Shown here piece by piece: positions 1 through 8,110 of a stretch of DNA of 64,000 nt (position 1 is the stretch's first letter; each line of letters opens with the position of its first letter). The stretch covers positions 1 through 64,000 of the forward strand of contig JAICWP010000003.1 in the NCBI GenBank assembly GCA_025934735.1, read 5' to 3'. This DNA is from Terriglobales bacterium. GTDB taxonomy: Bacteria; Acidobacteriota; Terriglobia; Terriglobales; Acidobacteriaceae. The notes beneath the pieces were generated by a model. It made no database searches. It was not told the DNA's origin and saw nothing but the letters and a program-made list of their open reading frames with translations. The translations under genes were made by a program, and so were the position numbers.

Positions 1-139
1 AACGGAACGACACCTTGGGATTGTGCTTGGACAATACCTTGGTGATGGCCGCCGTCAGCGTGGTCTTGCCGTGATCAATGTGCCCGATCGTGCCCACGTT
101 CACGTGCGGCTTATTGCGTTCAAATTTCTCTTTCGCCAT
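1..139 (-). CDS. tuf: Elongation factor Tu, N-terminal fragment
   Basis: The first 46 codons of EF-Tu, read leftwards from ATG at 137-139 and cut by the window edge. EF-Tu is the GTPase that carries aminoacyl-tRNA to the ribosome. The start [20 protein letters not shown] and the P-loop GHIDHGKT at residues 19-26 are diagnostic. An AGGAG lies about a dozen nt upstream of the ATG. It is the last gene visible in a minus-strand operon that begins with four tRNA genes, the arrangement known for tufB. Confidence 0.97.
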   Translation of the reverse strand, partial: MAKEKFERNKPHVNVGTIGHIDHGKTTLTAAITKVLSKHNPKVSFR

Positions 140-171
140 TTGCTGCTTTGCTCCTGATCTCTGCTCGCGCT

Positions 172-519
172 CTAAAAAACTCTATAAACGGTGGCAAACT
201 TGGCCCGCCATTTCACATCCACTTGCTCCAAGCGCTCCAGGTAAAACTCTTTCACCTGGCTCTGGTCGGAAAGCGGCAAGATCTCCCACAACCCTTTTGC
301 GGTTTTGCCCGCCTGGGCCAGCGCAGCGTCGGCGCGCTCAATGAAGCCGCCGGCCAGCACCGCTTCAAAATCCCGCACCCCCACGCCCTTTTTTTTCAGC
401 TGGCGCAGGAACTTCTCCACTTCGGGAGCCGTGAAAACGCGGTTAACGGCGTCACGAAATTCCGTAAAGACCGCTTCGTTCTCGACCTTAATGGTGGCCT
501 GCTGGAACCCTGGTGCCAT
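172..519 (-). CDS. Hypothetical protein between tRNA-Gly and tuf
   Basis: About 115 residues; I do not recognise the family. It looks soluble and charged, with no signal peptide or membrane segment, and is rich in Lys/Glu/Arg helices. I chose ATG at 519; the same frame also has a TTG at 534 (five residues longer), and neither has a good Shine-Dalgarno. It lies between tRNA-Gly and tuf on the same strand, so it is probably co-transcribed with them, although genes between these tRNAs and tuf are not part of the classical tufB operon. Confidence 0.55.
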   Translation of the reverse strand: MAPGFQQATIKVENEAVFTEFRDAVNRVFTAPEVEKFLRQLKKKGVGVRDFEAVLAGGFIERADAALAQAGKTAKGLWEILPLSDQSQVKEFYLERLEQVDVKWRAKFATVYRVF

Positions 520-542
520 ATCTCTGTTGACCAATCAAAGCC

Positions 543-617
543 TGGAGCGGGAGACGGGAATCGAACCCGCGACCAACAGCTTGGAAGGCTGTGACTCTAC
601 CACTGAGTTACTCCCGC
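543..617 (-). tRNA. tRNA-Gly(TCC)
   Basis: Complete cloverleaf on the minus strand. Acceptor stem GCGGGAG/CTCCCGC, anticodon loop CTTCCAA giving TCC, T-loop TTCGATT, and a genomically encoded CCA end at 543-545. Confidence 0.97.
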
Positions 618-662
618 CCTGCTGAATCTGTCTGCCCTTCCCGCAGATACAAGCTGATCCTC

Positions 663-738
<76 letters not shown>

Positions 739-752
739 TCGAACCCTTAACC

Positions 753-980
753 CTAGTGGCGGCCTTGAGCCGATCCATGTCCATTCACCGGCTCCGACCT
801 CTCCAGCAGTTCGCGTTTGTGGTGCAGCCAGCTACGAAAGGCGAACATGCCCAACACCACCAGGGTGATGACGCTCAGCGGCACTTGGCGGCCCGCCAGC
901 GAAACCGTCTGAGTCAGCGTGGTCACAGCCAGAATTCCCAGGACCACGAACGCGAGCATTGCGATTGAAAACCGGGACAA
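753..980 (-). CDS. Small two-helix membrane protein inside the tRNA-tuf operon
   Basis: 75 residues with two hydrophobic segments (about 5-28 and 35-51) and a charged C-terminal tail, so a small inner-membrane protein of unknown function. The start is TTG at 978-980: AGGAG at 988-992 lies 7 nt upstream, whereas the internal ATG eight codons later has no ribosome site. It sits between tRNA-Tyr and tRNA-Thr(GGT), with 14 nt to the latter, so it must be on the tRNA precursor transcript. Confidence 0.6.
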   Translation of the reverse strand: MSRFSIAMLAFVVLGILAVTTLTQTVSLAGRQVPLSVITLVVLGMFAFRSWLHHKRELLERSEPVNGHGSAQGRH

Positions 981-1016
981 CTGAAAACTCCTTCACGCCC
1001 AGCGTGAAGCCAAGCC

Positions 1017-1105
1017 TGGTGCACAGGGGAGGATTCGAACCTCCGTAGCTCGCAAGGAGCGGCAGATTTACAGTCTGCTGCCATTAACCACTCGGCCACC
1101 TGTGC
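1017..1105 (-). tRNA. tRNA-Tyr(GTA)
   Basis: Class II tRNA of 89 nt with a long variable arm. Anticodon loop CTGTAAA (GTA), acceptor GCACAGG paired with CCTGTGC, encoded CCA at 1017-1019. Confidence 0.97.
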
Positions 1106-1336
1106 AGAACCTTGCCAGGCGCGCCGCACCGTCCAGCGTCGGCCTCCATGAGCGAACCGGAACCACGCCGCCCGGCAGAATCCGCTACGAGCGCGAAAAT
1201 AAAGACGCAAGAGGAGGTCGTCTCCGCGCCCAACGCCATTTCACGTTTCTGAGTATGGAGTGCGTTCTCGGGAAATTATTATTCAGTAACCGCCCGGCCC
1301 ACCACTCGACTGCTAGCGCCTGAATTTGCTTTTACC

Positions 1337-1412
1337 TGGAGCTGGCGGAGGGATTTGAACCCCCGACCCTCTGATTACAAATCAGATGCTCTACCACCTG
1401 AGCTACGCCAGC
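1337..1412 (-). tRNA. tRNA-Thr(TGT)
   Basis: Complete cloverleaf. Anticodon stem TCTGA/TCAGA around TTTGTAA (anticodon TGT), acceptor GCTGGCG/CGCCAGC, encoded CCA. It is the first gene of the tRNA-tuf operon. The AT-rich patch at about 1545-1585, between it and the divergent gene at 1648, is where promoters for both should lie; I could not fix a convincing hexamer pair. Confidence 0.97.
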
Positions 1413-1647
1413 GGTCTTCGCCGCCAGAAATCTGACGTGCTCAGACACTTAAACCCGCCCGCTTGCGCGAACAAACACAAAAGGTTAGCACAAACGGAAG
1501 CCAACGTGCAAACAACCTACTTCCCGCCCTTCGATTGTCAGAGCAGTGCTATGATTTGCAATCTTTATAAATTGTATCCAAAGTTTGCGGGTTGCGCCAC
1601 TGCCCGGGGCCCAAGGCCAGAGCCGGCGGGGCGAGTAAAAGCAGGTT

Positions 1648-2706
1648 ATGCGGCGACGAACTCGCCTCACTATTCTGAGTGTGGTTGCAATCGTCGCCGC
1701 CCTGGCGGTGATGGTTGAACTGCGGAAGCAGGCGCCGCCCGAACCCGCCCGCCTGCTGCCGGGCGCCGAAGCCTTCGCTTACGTGGATCTGAAGTGGGTG
1801 CGCCGGCTCGACCGGCTGGGTCGGGTGCCAGCCGTCCCCCACGATCCGGAATACGACCAGTTCATTAAGGAAACCGGGTTTCAATTCGAGCGCGACCTGG
1901 ACGAAGCCGCTTTCGCGGTGCATTACGCCGGCACGCCGGCGGCCCCCGGCCCCGATATGCGGTTTACCGAGGTGTTCACCGGTCGCTGGAATTCAACCCG
2001 GGTAGCCGCCTACCTGAGCAAGTGGGCCCGCTCGGTGGAGGATTACCGCGGGGTGCAGATATTTGATATTCCCCTGGAGGGCCGCACGGTGCGCGTGGCC
2101 ATGCTGGCAGTGGGCACGGTGGCGGTCTCCAATTCTGACGACCCACAAGTAATCCGCGGCATCATTGACCGCTCGCGCAAGCTGGCTTCACCTTTTGGCG
2201 GACCGTCGTTATTGCGCCGGTACTACAAGCAGGTGCCCCTGGGCAGCCTGGCTTGGGCCATTGTCAGCAACCCTTCGCAGCTGCAAGGCGGCCAGCTCAC
2301 CGACATGTTGCTGCCGCCGAACTACCGGCAACTGCTGAGCGGTTCTGTGCTGGTGGGGTCGGCGCGTTTTCTGCGCGCCATCCACATCCGGGCGGACGCG
2401 TTCTATGAACGGGAAATGCGGGCGTCGCAACTGGCCGAACAACTGGGCGCGCTGGTGGCCGTGTTTCACAGTCTGCAGCCCACCATCGCCTCGGCGGGGC
2501 CCGGCGACAAAGACGTGAAGACTTTTTTCGACAGCTTGAAAGTCGCCCAGAGCAAGAGTCGGGTGACGCTGACCGCAACAGTGCCGCTGGATTTCATCAA
2601 GAAAGTATTTGCTGAGCCGCCGCCGGAAGTAATTGCTCCCGCGCCGGAAACCACCCCCCGGGCCGCGCCTCCCGCTAAGAAGAGCAGGCGTCACCGGAAG
2701 CGGTAG
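1648..2706 (+). CDS. Membrane-anchored hypothetical protein
   Basis: 352 residues. A single N-terminal helix (about 7-24) after a Arg-rich start (MRRRTR) points to an inner-membrane anchor with a periplasmic body. The body has no motif I recognise; the C-terminus is a Pro/Ala then Lys/Arg-rich tail. A weak AGG precedes the ATG. It diverges from the tRNA operon and ends at a repeat and hairpin shared with the convergent M23 gene. Function unknown. Confidence 0.7.
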   Translation: MRRRTRLTILSVVAIVAALAVMVELRKQAPPEPARLLPGAEAFAYVDLKWVRRLDRLGRVPAVPHDPEYDQFIKETGFQFERDLDEAAFAVHYAGTPAAPGPDMRFTEVFTGRWNSTRVAAYLSKWARSVEDYRGVQIFDIPLEGRTVRVAMLAVGTVAVSNSDDPQVIRGIIDRSRKLASPFGGPSLLRRYYKQVPLGSLAWAIVSNPSQLQGGQLTDMLLPPNYRQLLSGSVLVGSARFLRAIHIRADAFYEREMRASQLAEQLGALVAVFHSLQPTIASAGPGDKDVKTFFDSLKVAQSKSRVTLTATVPLDFIKKVFAEPPPEVIAPAPETTPRAAPPAKKSRRHRKR

Positions 2707-2709
2707 ACC

Positions 2710-2799
2710 AAAACCGCAGACGACGCGGAGAACGCTGGGAGTCTCTTGGTCTTTATTCAAGGAAGAGTGCTCTGCGTTCTCAGCGTCCTCTGCGGTTTT
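2710..2799. repeat. Imperfect inverted repeat of the 'stuttering' type
   Basis: Arms 2710-2738 and 2771-2799 are reverse complements at 25 of 29 positions, both built from echoes of the words CGCAGA/GACGC. The 19-mer at 2786-2804 recurs at 2826-2844 with one mismatch. The element lies just after the stop of the 1648 gene, in a non-coding gap. Confidence 0.75.
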
Positions 2800-2856
2800 C
2801 ATTTCAGTGGGGCAGCGTTGCGCGGTCCTCAGCGGTTTTCATTTGGGCCAATAATA

Positions 2857-2884
2857 AAAGCCCACGGCTCAGAGCCGGGGCTTT
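2857..2884 (-). terminator. Intrinsic terminator between convergent genes
   Basis: Stem AAAGCCC/GGGCTTT enclosing CGGCTC-A-GAGCCG. On the minus strand it is followed by TTTTATTATT, so it fits best as the terminator of the M23 gene, whose stop lies just upstream of it at 2912; it may also stop transcription coming from 1648-2706. Confidence 0.75.
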
Positions 2885-2911
2885 AGTGAATGGGGGAGGG
2901 GAGGGCTGCCC

Positions 2912-3823
2912 TTACGAACCGTGCTCGATACCGAAGTCGCGAGCGACCGTAATGCGCAGATACTTGTAGGGGTTCACAGGAACGTCGTTGATGCGAACCT
3001 CGTAGTGGAGATGAGGGCCGGTACTGCGGCCGCTGTCTCCGATGTAGCCGATGATGTCGCCGCGATGGATTTGCTGTCCGGCAATCACGGCGAAGCTGGA
3101 GAGGTGGCCGTAAAGCGTGCTCAAGCCGTGGCCGTGCTCCAGGATGACGGCGCGGCCGTAGCCGTTCATGAAGTCAGCGAAAGCCACTTCCGCATCCGCG
3201 GGAGCGATAACCGGCTCGCCATATTCGCAGGAAATGTCCACCCCGCGATGGAAAGCGCCTTCCCCATTGAAAGGATCAATGCGCTCCCCAAAAGAACTGG
3301 TGATGCGGCCCATTACAGGCCACAGGGCAGGAGCGGCGGAAGCTCGAATCCAGTCATTCATGCTGACGGGATGGCTCATGTTCATGCCGATGGCGATCAT
3401 GGTGGCGCCGCTCAACGCCGAACTCCGCAGGGCGTGCAACTGGTCCATGGACACGCCAACCTGCTGCGCTTCAAAGCCTTCACCAGCGTTGCTAGTGAGG
3501 ATGGGTTCGGGCTTGAGCCCGTAGAGGGCGGAAACTTCACTGGCCAGCGAGCCCAGCGAGGCTACCTGCAGATCTTTTTCACGCTCTGACTGCTCCAGCT
3601 TGGAGTAGCGCGCCTTCAGCGATGCGGTCTCATCCTTCAACTGGTTGAAGCGGGAAACCTTGGCCAGCATGCTGGCGTACGAACCAATGATTCCAGTGAC
3701 GCTGAGGAGGCCAATGGCCGCGCCAATCACCAGGACGTAAAGGTAATAGACGGGGATTTGAACCTTATGGAGCTGCCCCTCGGCATCCCGAGCAACGAAA
3801 AGTATGTAGAAGCGTTTACGCAA
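2912..3823 (-). CDS. M23-family (LytM) peptidoglycan endopeptidase, membrane-anchored
   Basis: 303 residues. Order: short cytoplasmic start, one membrane helix (about 27-47), a coiled-coil-like stretch (52-95), and an M23 domain from about 165. The zinc and catalytic signature is complete: HRGVD (H192, D196), YGH (H240) and HLHYE (H271, H273). The family cleaves peptide cross-links in murein or activates amidases at division. The start is TTG at 3821-3823, chosen because AGGAG at 3829-3833 sits 5 nt upstream. The gene is preceded by almost 400 nt of apparently structured non-coding sequence. Confidence 0.93.
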   Translation of the reverse strand: MRKRFYILFVARDAEGQLHKVQIPVYYLYVLVIGAAIGLLSVTGIIGSYASMLAKVSRFNQLKDETASLKARYSKLEQSEREKDLQVASLGSLASEVSALYGLKPEPILTSNAGEGFEAQQVGVSMDQLHALRSSALSGATMIAIGMNMSHPVSMNDWIRASAAPALWPVMGRITSSFGERIDPFNGEGAFHRGVDISCEYGEPVIAPADAEVAFADFMNGYGRAVILEHGHGLSTLYGHLSSFAVIAGQQIHRGDIIGYIGDSGRSTGPHLHYEVRINDVPVNPYKYLRITVARDFGIEHGS

Positions 3824-4208
3824 TAGTTCTCCTATTTGCGCTGAGGCGTCTCTGGCACCTGATGTAACTGCTCAAAACGGGCCGCCGTTGGTTCCACAGC
3901 CCCTCGTGGATCCTGGCAACGCCTCCTCTGCACAGGGGGAGAGGATTGATGGCGTAACCGCTTCGGGATCCGGCCGAACCGGCTAAGGCCCGACAGTCCG
4001 TACGTGTGCGGAGGAAGGCCCGACACAAACTGCAAATTCAGCCTTCATCCCCGCAGCCAAGGGGAAACAACTGAGCCACCGTAACAAAGTAGATTCTCCC
4101 CTGTCAACGAGGTAAACCCCTTAGTCCGGTTACCCTGGTGACATCTACGGGAGCACTTAAGCCCTTGTACTTCTGGTGGATGGCCGAGGTTACCCTTTGG
4201 CAACTTGC
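3824..4208 (-). other. Long, probably structured leader of the M23 gene (candidate regulatory RNA)
   Basis: No gene fits this gap. Read on the minus strand it holds a compound hairpin: GGATCC (3967-3972) can pair with a second GGATCC (3907-3912), enclosing GGTTACGCC/GGCGTTGCC and an inner CCTCT/AGAGG stem. It also has CCGG-TTCGG-CCGG, CCCC/GGGG, GTAGAT/ATCTAC and CTCCC/GGGAG pairings, the last two mutually crossing. An 11-bp word (AAGGCCCGACA on the plus strand) occurs at 3985-3995 and 4015-4025. I could not match it to a known riboswitch. Confidence 0.45.
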
Positions 4209-4214
4209 TATAGT
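4209..4214 (+). promoter_or_regulatory. -10 element of thiL (leaderless-type)
   Basis: TATAGT ends 6 nt before the thiL ATG at 4221, with no Shine-Dalgarno between them. This places transcription start at or next to the start codon. No good -35 is visible. Confidence 0.5.
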
Positions 4215-4220
4215 TAAGGC

Positions 4221-5231
4221 ATGCCGTTGCCAGAGAAAGCCCTGATAGCGCGTATCGCCCGCCAGGCACGGACTTCCGCTCCAGCGGCAGGAGCCAGGGG
4301 AAGGGACAAATATCAGAAGGCAAGTACCCGCACCGGGGTTGCCGGCCTCCTCCGCGGAATTGGCGATGACTGCGCCGTCCTACAGCTGCCTTCCGGGCAT
4401 GCAGCCCTGGTCACCACCGATTTCAGCCTGGAGGGAGTCCATTTCAAGCGTCGGTGGCACCCCCCGGAATCAGTGGGGCACCGCTGTCTGGCACGCGGTT
4501 TGAGCGATATCGCGGCCATGGGCGGAAAGCCCCTGGCAGCCTTTCTTTCCTTGGCTTTACCGTCCCGCATGCCGCAGGAATGGGTGGACCGGTTCTTAAA
4601 GGGGTTCCTGGGGCTGGCAAAGCGCTTTGCGGTGGTGCTGGCCGGGGGGGACACGTCGCAGTCGCCGGGATGCGTGCTAGCCGACGTCATCGTACTGGGC
4701 TCGGCGCCGGCGGGAACGGCCGTGCTTCGTTCCGGGGCGCGGGCGGGCGATTCCTTATATGTAACCGGGGAACTGGGGGCCGCGGCCCAGGTGCTTGCGA
4801 AACTGCGGTCGGGCAGGCTCAAGCGTCCCAGCCCACGCCGGTATCCTGCCCACTTCTTTCCCCTGCCTCGCATAGCCACAGGCCGCATCTTGCGGGTGAG
4901 GAGGGTGGCTTCCGCCATGATTGACATCAGCGACGGGCTCTCCACCGACCTTCGCCACCTATGCGAGGAAAGTGGTGTAGGAGCACGTATTTACGCGGAA
5001 AAGGTGCCCGCGGCGGGGGGTGCGGCTACCCTTCACTTTGCGCTTCACGGCGGAGACGACTACGAGCTGCTCTTTGCTGCCCGGGGCAAGGTTCCAGCCC
5101 GCATTGCGGGAGTTCCCGTCACCCGCATCGGCGAGGTCACCCGCGGGCGCAACGTGGTGCTGGTGGAAAATGGCCAGGAAAGGGAATTGCCGGCAGGCGG
5201 ATGGGAGCATTTTGGCCGCCGGCCCAGGTAA
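4221..5231 (+). CDS. thiL: Thiamine-monophosphate kinase
   Basis: 336 residues. ThiL phosphorylates thiamine monophosphate to thiamine pyrophosphate using ATP, the last step of TPP synthesis. Family motifs in order: GIGDDCAVL, TTDFSLEGVHF, ARGLSDIAAMGGKP, AGGDTSQ, ISDGLSTDL and the C-terminal GGDDYELLF. The N-terminus is about 25 residues longer than usual and Arg/Ala-rich before GIGDD, but the -10-like TATAGT just upstream supports this ATG. No TPP riboswitch is seen. Confidence 0.94.
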   Translation: MPLPEKALIARIARQARTSAPAAGARGRDKYQKASTRTGVAGLLRGIGDDCAVLQLPSGHAALVTTDFSLEGVHFKRRWHPPESVGHRCLARGLSDIAAMGGKPLAAFLSLALPSRMPQEWVDRFLKGFLGLAKRFAVVLAGGDTSQSPGCVLADVIVLGSAPAGTAVLRSGARAGDSLYVTGELGAAAQVLAKLRSGRLKRPSPRRYPAHFFPLPRIATGRILRVRRVASAMIDISDGLSTDLRHLCEESGVGARIYAEKVPAAGGAATLHFALHGGDDYELLFAARGKVPARIAGVPVTRIGEVTRGRNVVLVENGQERELPAGGWEHFGRRPR

Positions 5232-5309
5232 CGCAAGCGTCTCTGTACCCATGGGATGTTGCCGCTGGAGCGGGTTTCGCATACAAGAACGGCTGAGGAG
5301 AATTACCTG

Positions 5310-5900
5310 ATGCGGCGAGCCTTTTACCTGGCGGTGCTGGCTCTATTCGGAATCGCGTTTTACCAGTACCAGCCGGGACTCGATCGTGCGCCTCTTACTG
5401 GCACGGCTTCGGGAGCGGAAGCCGGCGACCACTTCTCTCCCGCGGAGAACCTGGAGCGGCTGGATATCGAACAAATCAGCCGGGCCAGGCACACCCTGGA
5501 CATCGCCATGTACGCTTTCACCGACCGCTACCTGGCCCAGGCGGTGATGGAAGCCGCCCACCGCGGGGTGAAGGTGCGCCTCTACCGCGACCGCTCGCAG
5601 TTCGAGGAAGAGCAGCGCAACGCCGACGTGCATCACGAGCGCTCCCTCAGCGACATGTTTCACCGCCAGCCCAATGTCCAGGTACGGGTAAAAGACTCCA
5701 ACGAGCGCAACCTGATGCACCTGAAAGCCTACCTCGTAGATGGGGCGCTGTTGCGGGACGGCAGCGCCAACTGGTCGTCCTCGGGGCTGAAACAGCAGGA
5801 CAACAACGCCCACTTCACCACCGATCCGGCGCAGGTGCACGCCTTCCAGCAGGCGTTTGAGGAAATGTGGTCGCGCGCCCGAAACCAGGTGGCGCACTAG
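5310..5900 (+). CDS. Single-HKD phospholipase D-family protein, exported
   Basis: 196 residues. A hydrophobic start (residues 4-18) looks like a signal anchor. One HKD motif is complete: H137-x-K139-x4-D144, followed by G-S-A-N154. A single HKD is typical of the Nuc-like/PLDc_2 group, which act as dimers on phosphodiesters; the substrate cannot be read. I chose ATG at 5310, since GAGGAG at 5295-5300 precedes it; the frame extends further up without such support. Confidence 0.85.
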   Translation: MRRAFYLAVLALFGIAFYQYQPGLDRAPLTGTASGAEAGDHFSPAENLERLDIEQISRARHTLDIAMYAFTDRYLAQAVMEAAHRGVKVRLYRDRSQFEEEQRNADVHHERSLSDMFHRQPNVQVRVKDSNERNLMHLKAYLVDGALLRDGSANWSSSGLKQQDNNAHFTTDPAQVHAFQQAFEEMWSRARNQVAH

Positions 5901-5911
5901 AGAGCAGCGAG

Positions 5912-7153
5912 TTACGAGTTCCGATCGGGAATGGGCAGCGACAGCGTGGGCCTGGGCGCAGGCTGTTCCGGGGGGAGGCGCGGGCTCAGGCGATTTGACT
6001 CGGGCCGGGCAGCACGGGTTTCGGCCTGCTTACGCTGCGCGACGGTCAGGCGGCTGCCCAGCATCTCGCGAATGGCGCGGCACTTATCCAGCAACTCCGT
6101 GGCTCCCCTTTCCGAGCGCAGCAACCAGGTGTACGCCGCGAAGGGGTCCTGATCAGCGGGACCATCCTGCCCCACTCTATCCAACCTGTACTGGGCCACC
6201 AGAGATCCCTCCGGCATCCGTGATTGCCCGAGCACGGTCTGCGCCTTGGTGGCAGCCGACGAACTGGACGGAGACTCTGGCAATTGGGCATCCGGGGCGT
6301 GGCTCATGAGAGAAAAGATTACTTCCACGCGTTTCTCTACTCCGAGCTTGGCATAAATGCGAAAGAGATGGTTTTTGACGGTATGCTCGCTGAGTCCGAG
6401 AGTGCGAGCAATATCCCGATTGGTGAGACCATCGCATAGATGGCGGACAACCTCGTGTTCGCGGCGGGAAAGCAGGCCAGCGCTGGAGTCGGGTGGAAAA
6501 CGGGGAACCACGGCGCGCTTCAGGGCGGCCAGCAGATGATCCATCTGCTCTCCGCTGGCCCAGATCTGGCCGGCGGCGACACACTCAATGCACTTGACCA
6601 TTTCCTGCAGGGACAGGCTGCGGCTGAAAACGCCGCGGGCTCCAGCCCGAAAAGCCTGAACGACGAGATCTCCGTCGCAGGGTTCATCAAGCAGAATGAT
6701 GGTGGAGGCATGGCACTCCTGAGCCGCCATTCTGGCGGCAGTTTGCAAGCCACCGCCCGGCTTTACGAAATCGGCGGCCAACACGACAACGTCCGGCAAA
6801 CGGCCCAGCAAAAATAAGAGGTCGTCAGCGTTGTCGGCGCATCCGATGAGCCTGAAGCGGCGTTCCCGGCGCAAGGCTTCCGCGAGCAACTGGCTGCCCA
6901 TGTGGGTATTGTCGGCAATCAGCACCGCGGGACAGGAGCGGGGCTGGGCGAGGGCGGAGCGCACAGCATTATTCTCGCCAAAAAGGTGCAGGTTTGGCGG
7001 TGACGAGATGGGAAAAACGTGCACGTCAGTCCCAAAACGGGACAGCGTGAAGGCCGGAAGGGGGAACCGCTTGCGTGCCCGCGCACGCTTTTGCCAGCCC
7101 AGCGGCTTTTTTGCTCTAATTTTGGCCTTCATTTCAACACTGCTTGACGTCAC
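5912..7153 (-). CDS. NarL/LuxR-type response regulator with a C-terminal Sel1-like segment
   Basis: 413 residues in this reading. A receiver-like domain spans about 74-190, with D128 (LAADFVKP) as the probable phospho-acceptor; the usual DD pair near the start is only AD. A LuxR helix-turn-helix spans about 226-283 (LSRREHEVVRHLCDGLTN). Residues about 312-375 contain AYTWL...RLTVAQRKQAE, which resembles the end of a Sel1-like repeat. The first 70 residues are basic and low in motifs, so the true start may be further in. No partner kinase is adjacent; it diverges from 7213. Confidence 0.85.
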   Translation of the reverse strand: MTSSSVEMKAKIRAKKPLGWQKRARARKRFPLPAFTLSRFGTDVHVFPISSPPNLHLFGENNAVRSALAQPRSCPAVLIADNTHMGSQLLAEALRRERRFRLIGCADNADDLLFLLGRLPDVVVLAADFVKPGGGLQTAARMAAQECHASTIILLDEPCDGDLVVQAFRAGARGVFSRSLSLQEMVKCIECVAAGQIWASGEQMDHLLAALKRAVVPRFPPDSSAGLLSRREHEVVRHLCDGLTNRDIARTLGLSEHTVKNHLFRIYAKLGVEKRVEVIFSLMSHAPDAQLPESPSSSSAATKAQTVLGQSRMPEGSLVAQYRLDRVGQDGPADQDPFAAYTWLLRSERGATELLDKCRAIREMLGSRLTVAQRKQAETRAARPESNRLSPRLPPEQPAPRPTLSLPIPDRNS

Positions 7154-7212
7154 GGCGGCAACGTCGCTGATGTGGTTATCCTTGAATTAGAGAGCACCAG
7201 CAGGCGGACGCT

Positions 7213-7383
7213 ATGAGCGCGAAGAAGAAGAATCCTCATGCCGTGGCCCTGGGCCGACGCGGCGCCAGCAAAGGCGGGCAGGCACGAGCCATAGCGCTCA
7301 CCTCGGCGCAACGCAGCGACAGTGCGCGCAAGGCTTCCGAGGCGCGCTGGGCTAAATGGCGGCGGGAGCGCGGCCTGGAATAA
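7213..7383 (+). CDS. Small basic conserved protein (GGxxGGxAR type)
   Basis: 56 residues: starts MSAKKKNPHAVALGRRGASK, then GGQARAIALT, and ends in an Ala/Arg/Trp-rich helix (ARKASEARWAKWRRERG). I recognise the pattern (NPHAVALGRxG, GGxARAxxLT, ARKAxxARW) as a common short bacterial protein of unknown function, possibly nucleic-acid binding given its charge. Its 29-codon core has no room for a catalytic domain. It is divergent to the LuxR-type gene, with 59 nt between the starts. Confidence 0.65.
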   Translation: MSAKKKNPHAVALGRRGASKGGQARAIALTSAQRSDSARKASEARWAKWRRERGLE

Positions 7384-7439
7384 TCCCGCGTGCTCCGGAG
7401 TTGTAGTTCGCTAATGGAGCACGGCTGTGCGCTACGGTT

Positions 7440-7453
7440 GAGAAGGCCTTCTC
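7440..7453. repeat. 14-bp perfect palindrome
   Basis: GAGAAGGCCTTCTC in the 250-nt gap between the small basic protein and the PilZ gene. Possible operator; nothing else in the gap is recognisable apart from a shorter palindrome, CTCCGGAG, near 7393. Confidence 0.35.
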
Positions 7454-7634
7454 CGGAGGCGAAGAGACCAAGCGGCCGGGGATATCCCTAAGCTGCTCGG
7501 GGCATGCCGCGCACGGAGTCCTGTCCAATTTCGTCCCTTTCTAAGGCATGACTTTCGGTTTCTTGCCCCTTTGTGTTTTCCCGCCTATGTTGCGAGTTGT
7601 GTCCGAACTTCACATTTGGCCAAACGGAGCAGAG

Positions 7635-8009
7635 ATGGAGCGGCGGCGAGCGCGCCGATTCGCATTGCGCATTCCGATCATCTTTGAGTGGACAGATGAG
7701 CGGCAAATGCCTTGCGGCGGCGCAGGGTTCAGCCGCGACATCAGCATCAGCGGATTGTTTGTGTGCATCCCTTCCGCAGCGCCTCCCCTGGCCAGCCAGC
7801 TTGATTTAACGGTGCTTCTGCCCTCCCTGGATCCGCTGGGTCCAGGCCTTCGGTTGCGAGCGAACGGCAGCGTAGTTCGTGTGCAACTGACCCCGGAGGG
7901 AGTGGGAGTAGGCATCGCCAGCGCACTCGGCGATTTTGACGATTCGGATCACCCGGCCTTGTCCTTGTCCGAAAACACAGCTGCAGCTCCTTGCTCCTAC
8001 ACGCAATAA
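7635..8009 (+). CDS. PilZ-domain protein (putative c-di-GMP effector)
   Basis: 124 residues. It begins MERRRARRFALRIP, the arginine-rich c-di-GMP switch (RxxxR), and has the second motif D35-I-S-I-S-G40 (D/N-x-S-x-x-G), followed by beta-strand-like sequence. PilZ proteins bind cyclic di-GMP. The start at 7635 has GGAG at 7626-7629; the frame continues 29 codons upstream but without family sequence. It is the last gene before the exopolysaccharide operon, same strand, 101 nt upstream, which suggests a role in c-di-GMP control of it. Confidence 0.85.
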   Translation: MERRRARRFALRIPIIFEWTDERQMPCGGAGFSRDISISGLFVCIPSAAPPLASQLDLTVLLPSLDPLGPGLRLRANGSVVRVQLTPEGVGVGIASALGDFDDSDHPALSLSENTAAAPCSYTQ

Positions 8010-8110
8010 GCGGCTCGGAAGAGCCCTGCAGCCAGAAAACCAAACCGGTTGAGCCGCTCCTGTGACTCAAACGGCGGAGCCACAGCCACCCCATCCAGGG
8101 CGCAAGCAAA

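Noticed and set aside
3985-4025. CRISPR-like repeat AAGGCCCGACA
   Set aside because: Only two copies, too short, no cas genes.
3824-4220. c-di-AMP (ydaO) or TPP riboswitch
   Set aside because: No CUAACCUCGUAGG-type core for ydaO in the right order and no CUGAGA/ACCUGAUC for TPP on either strand.
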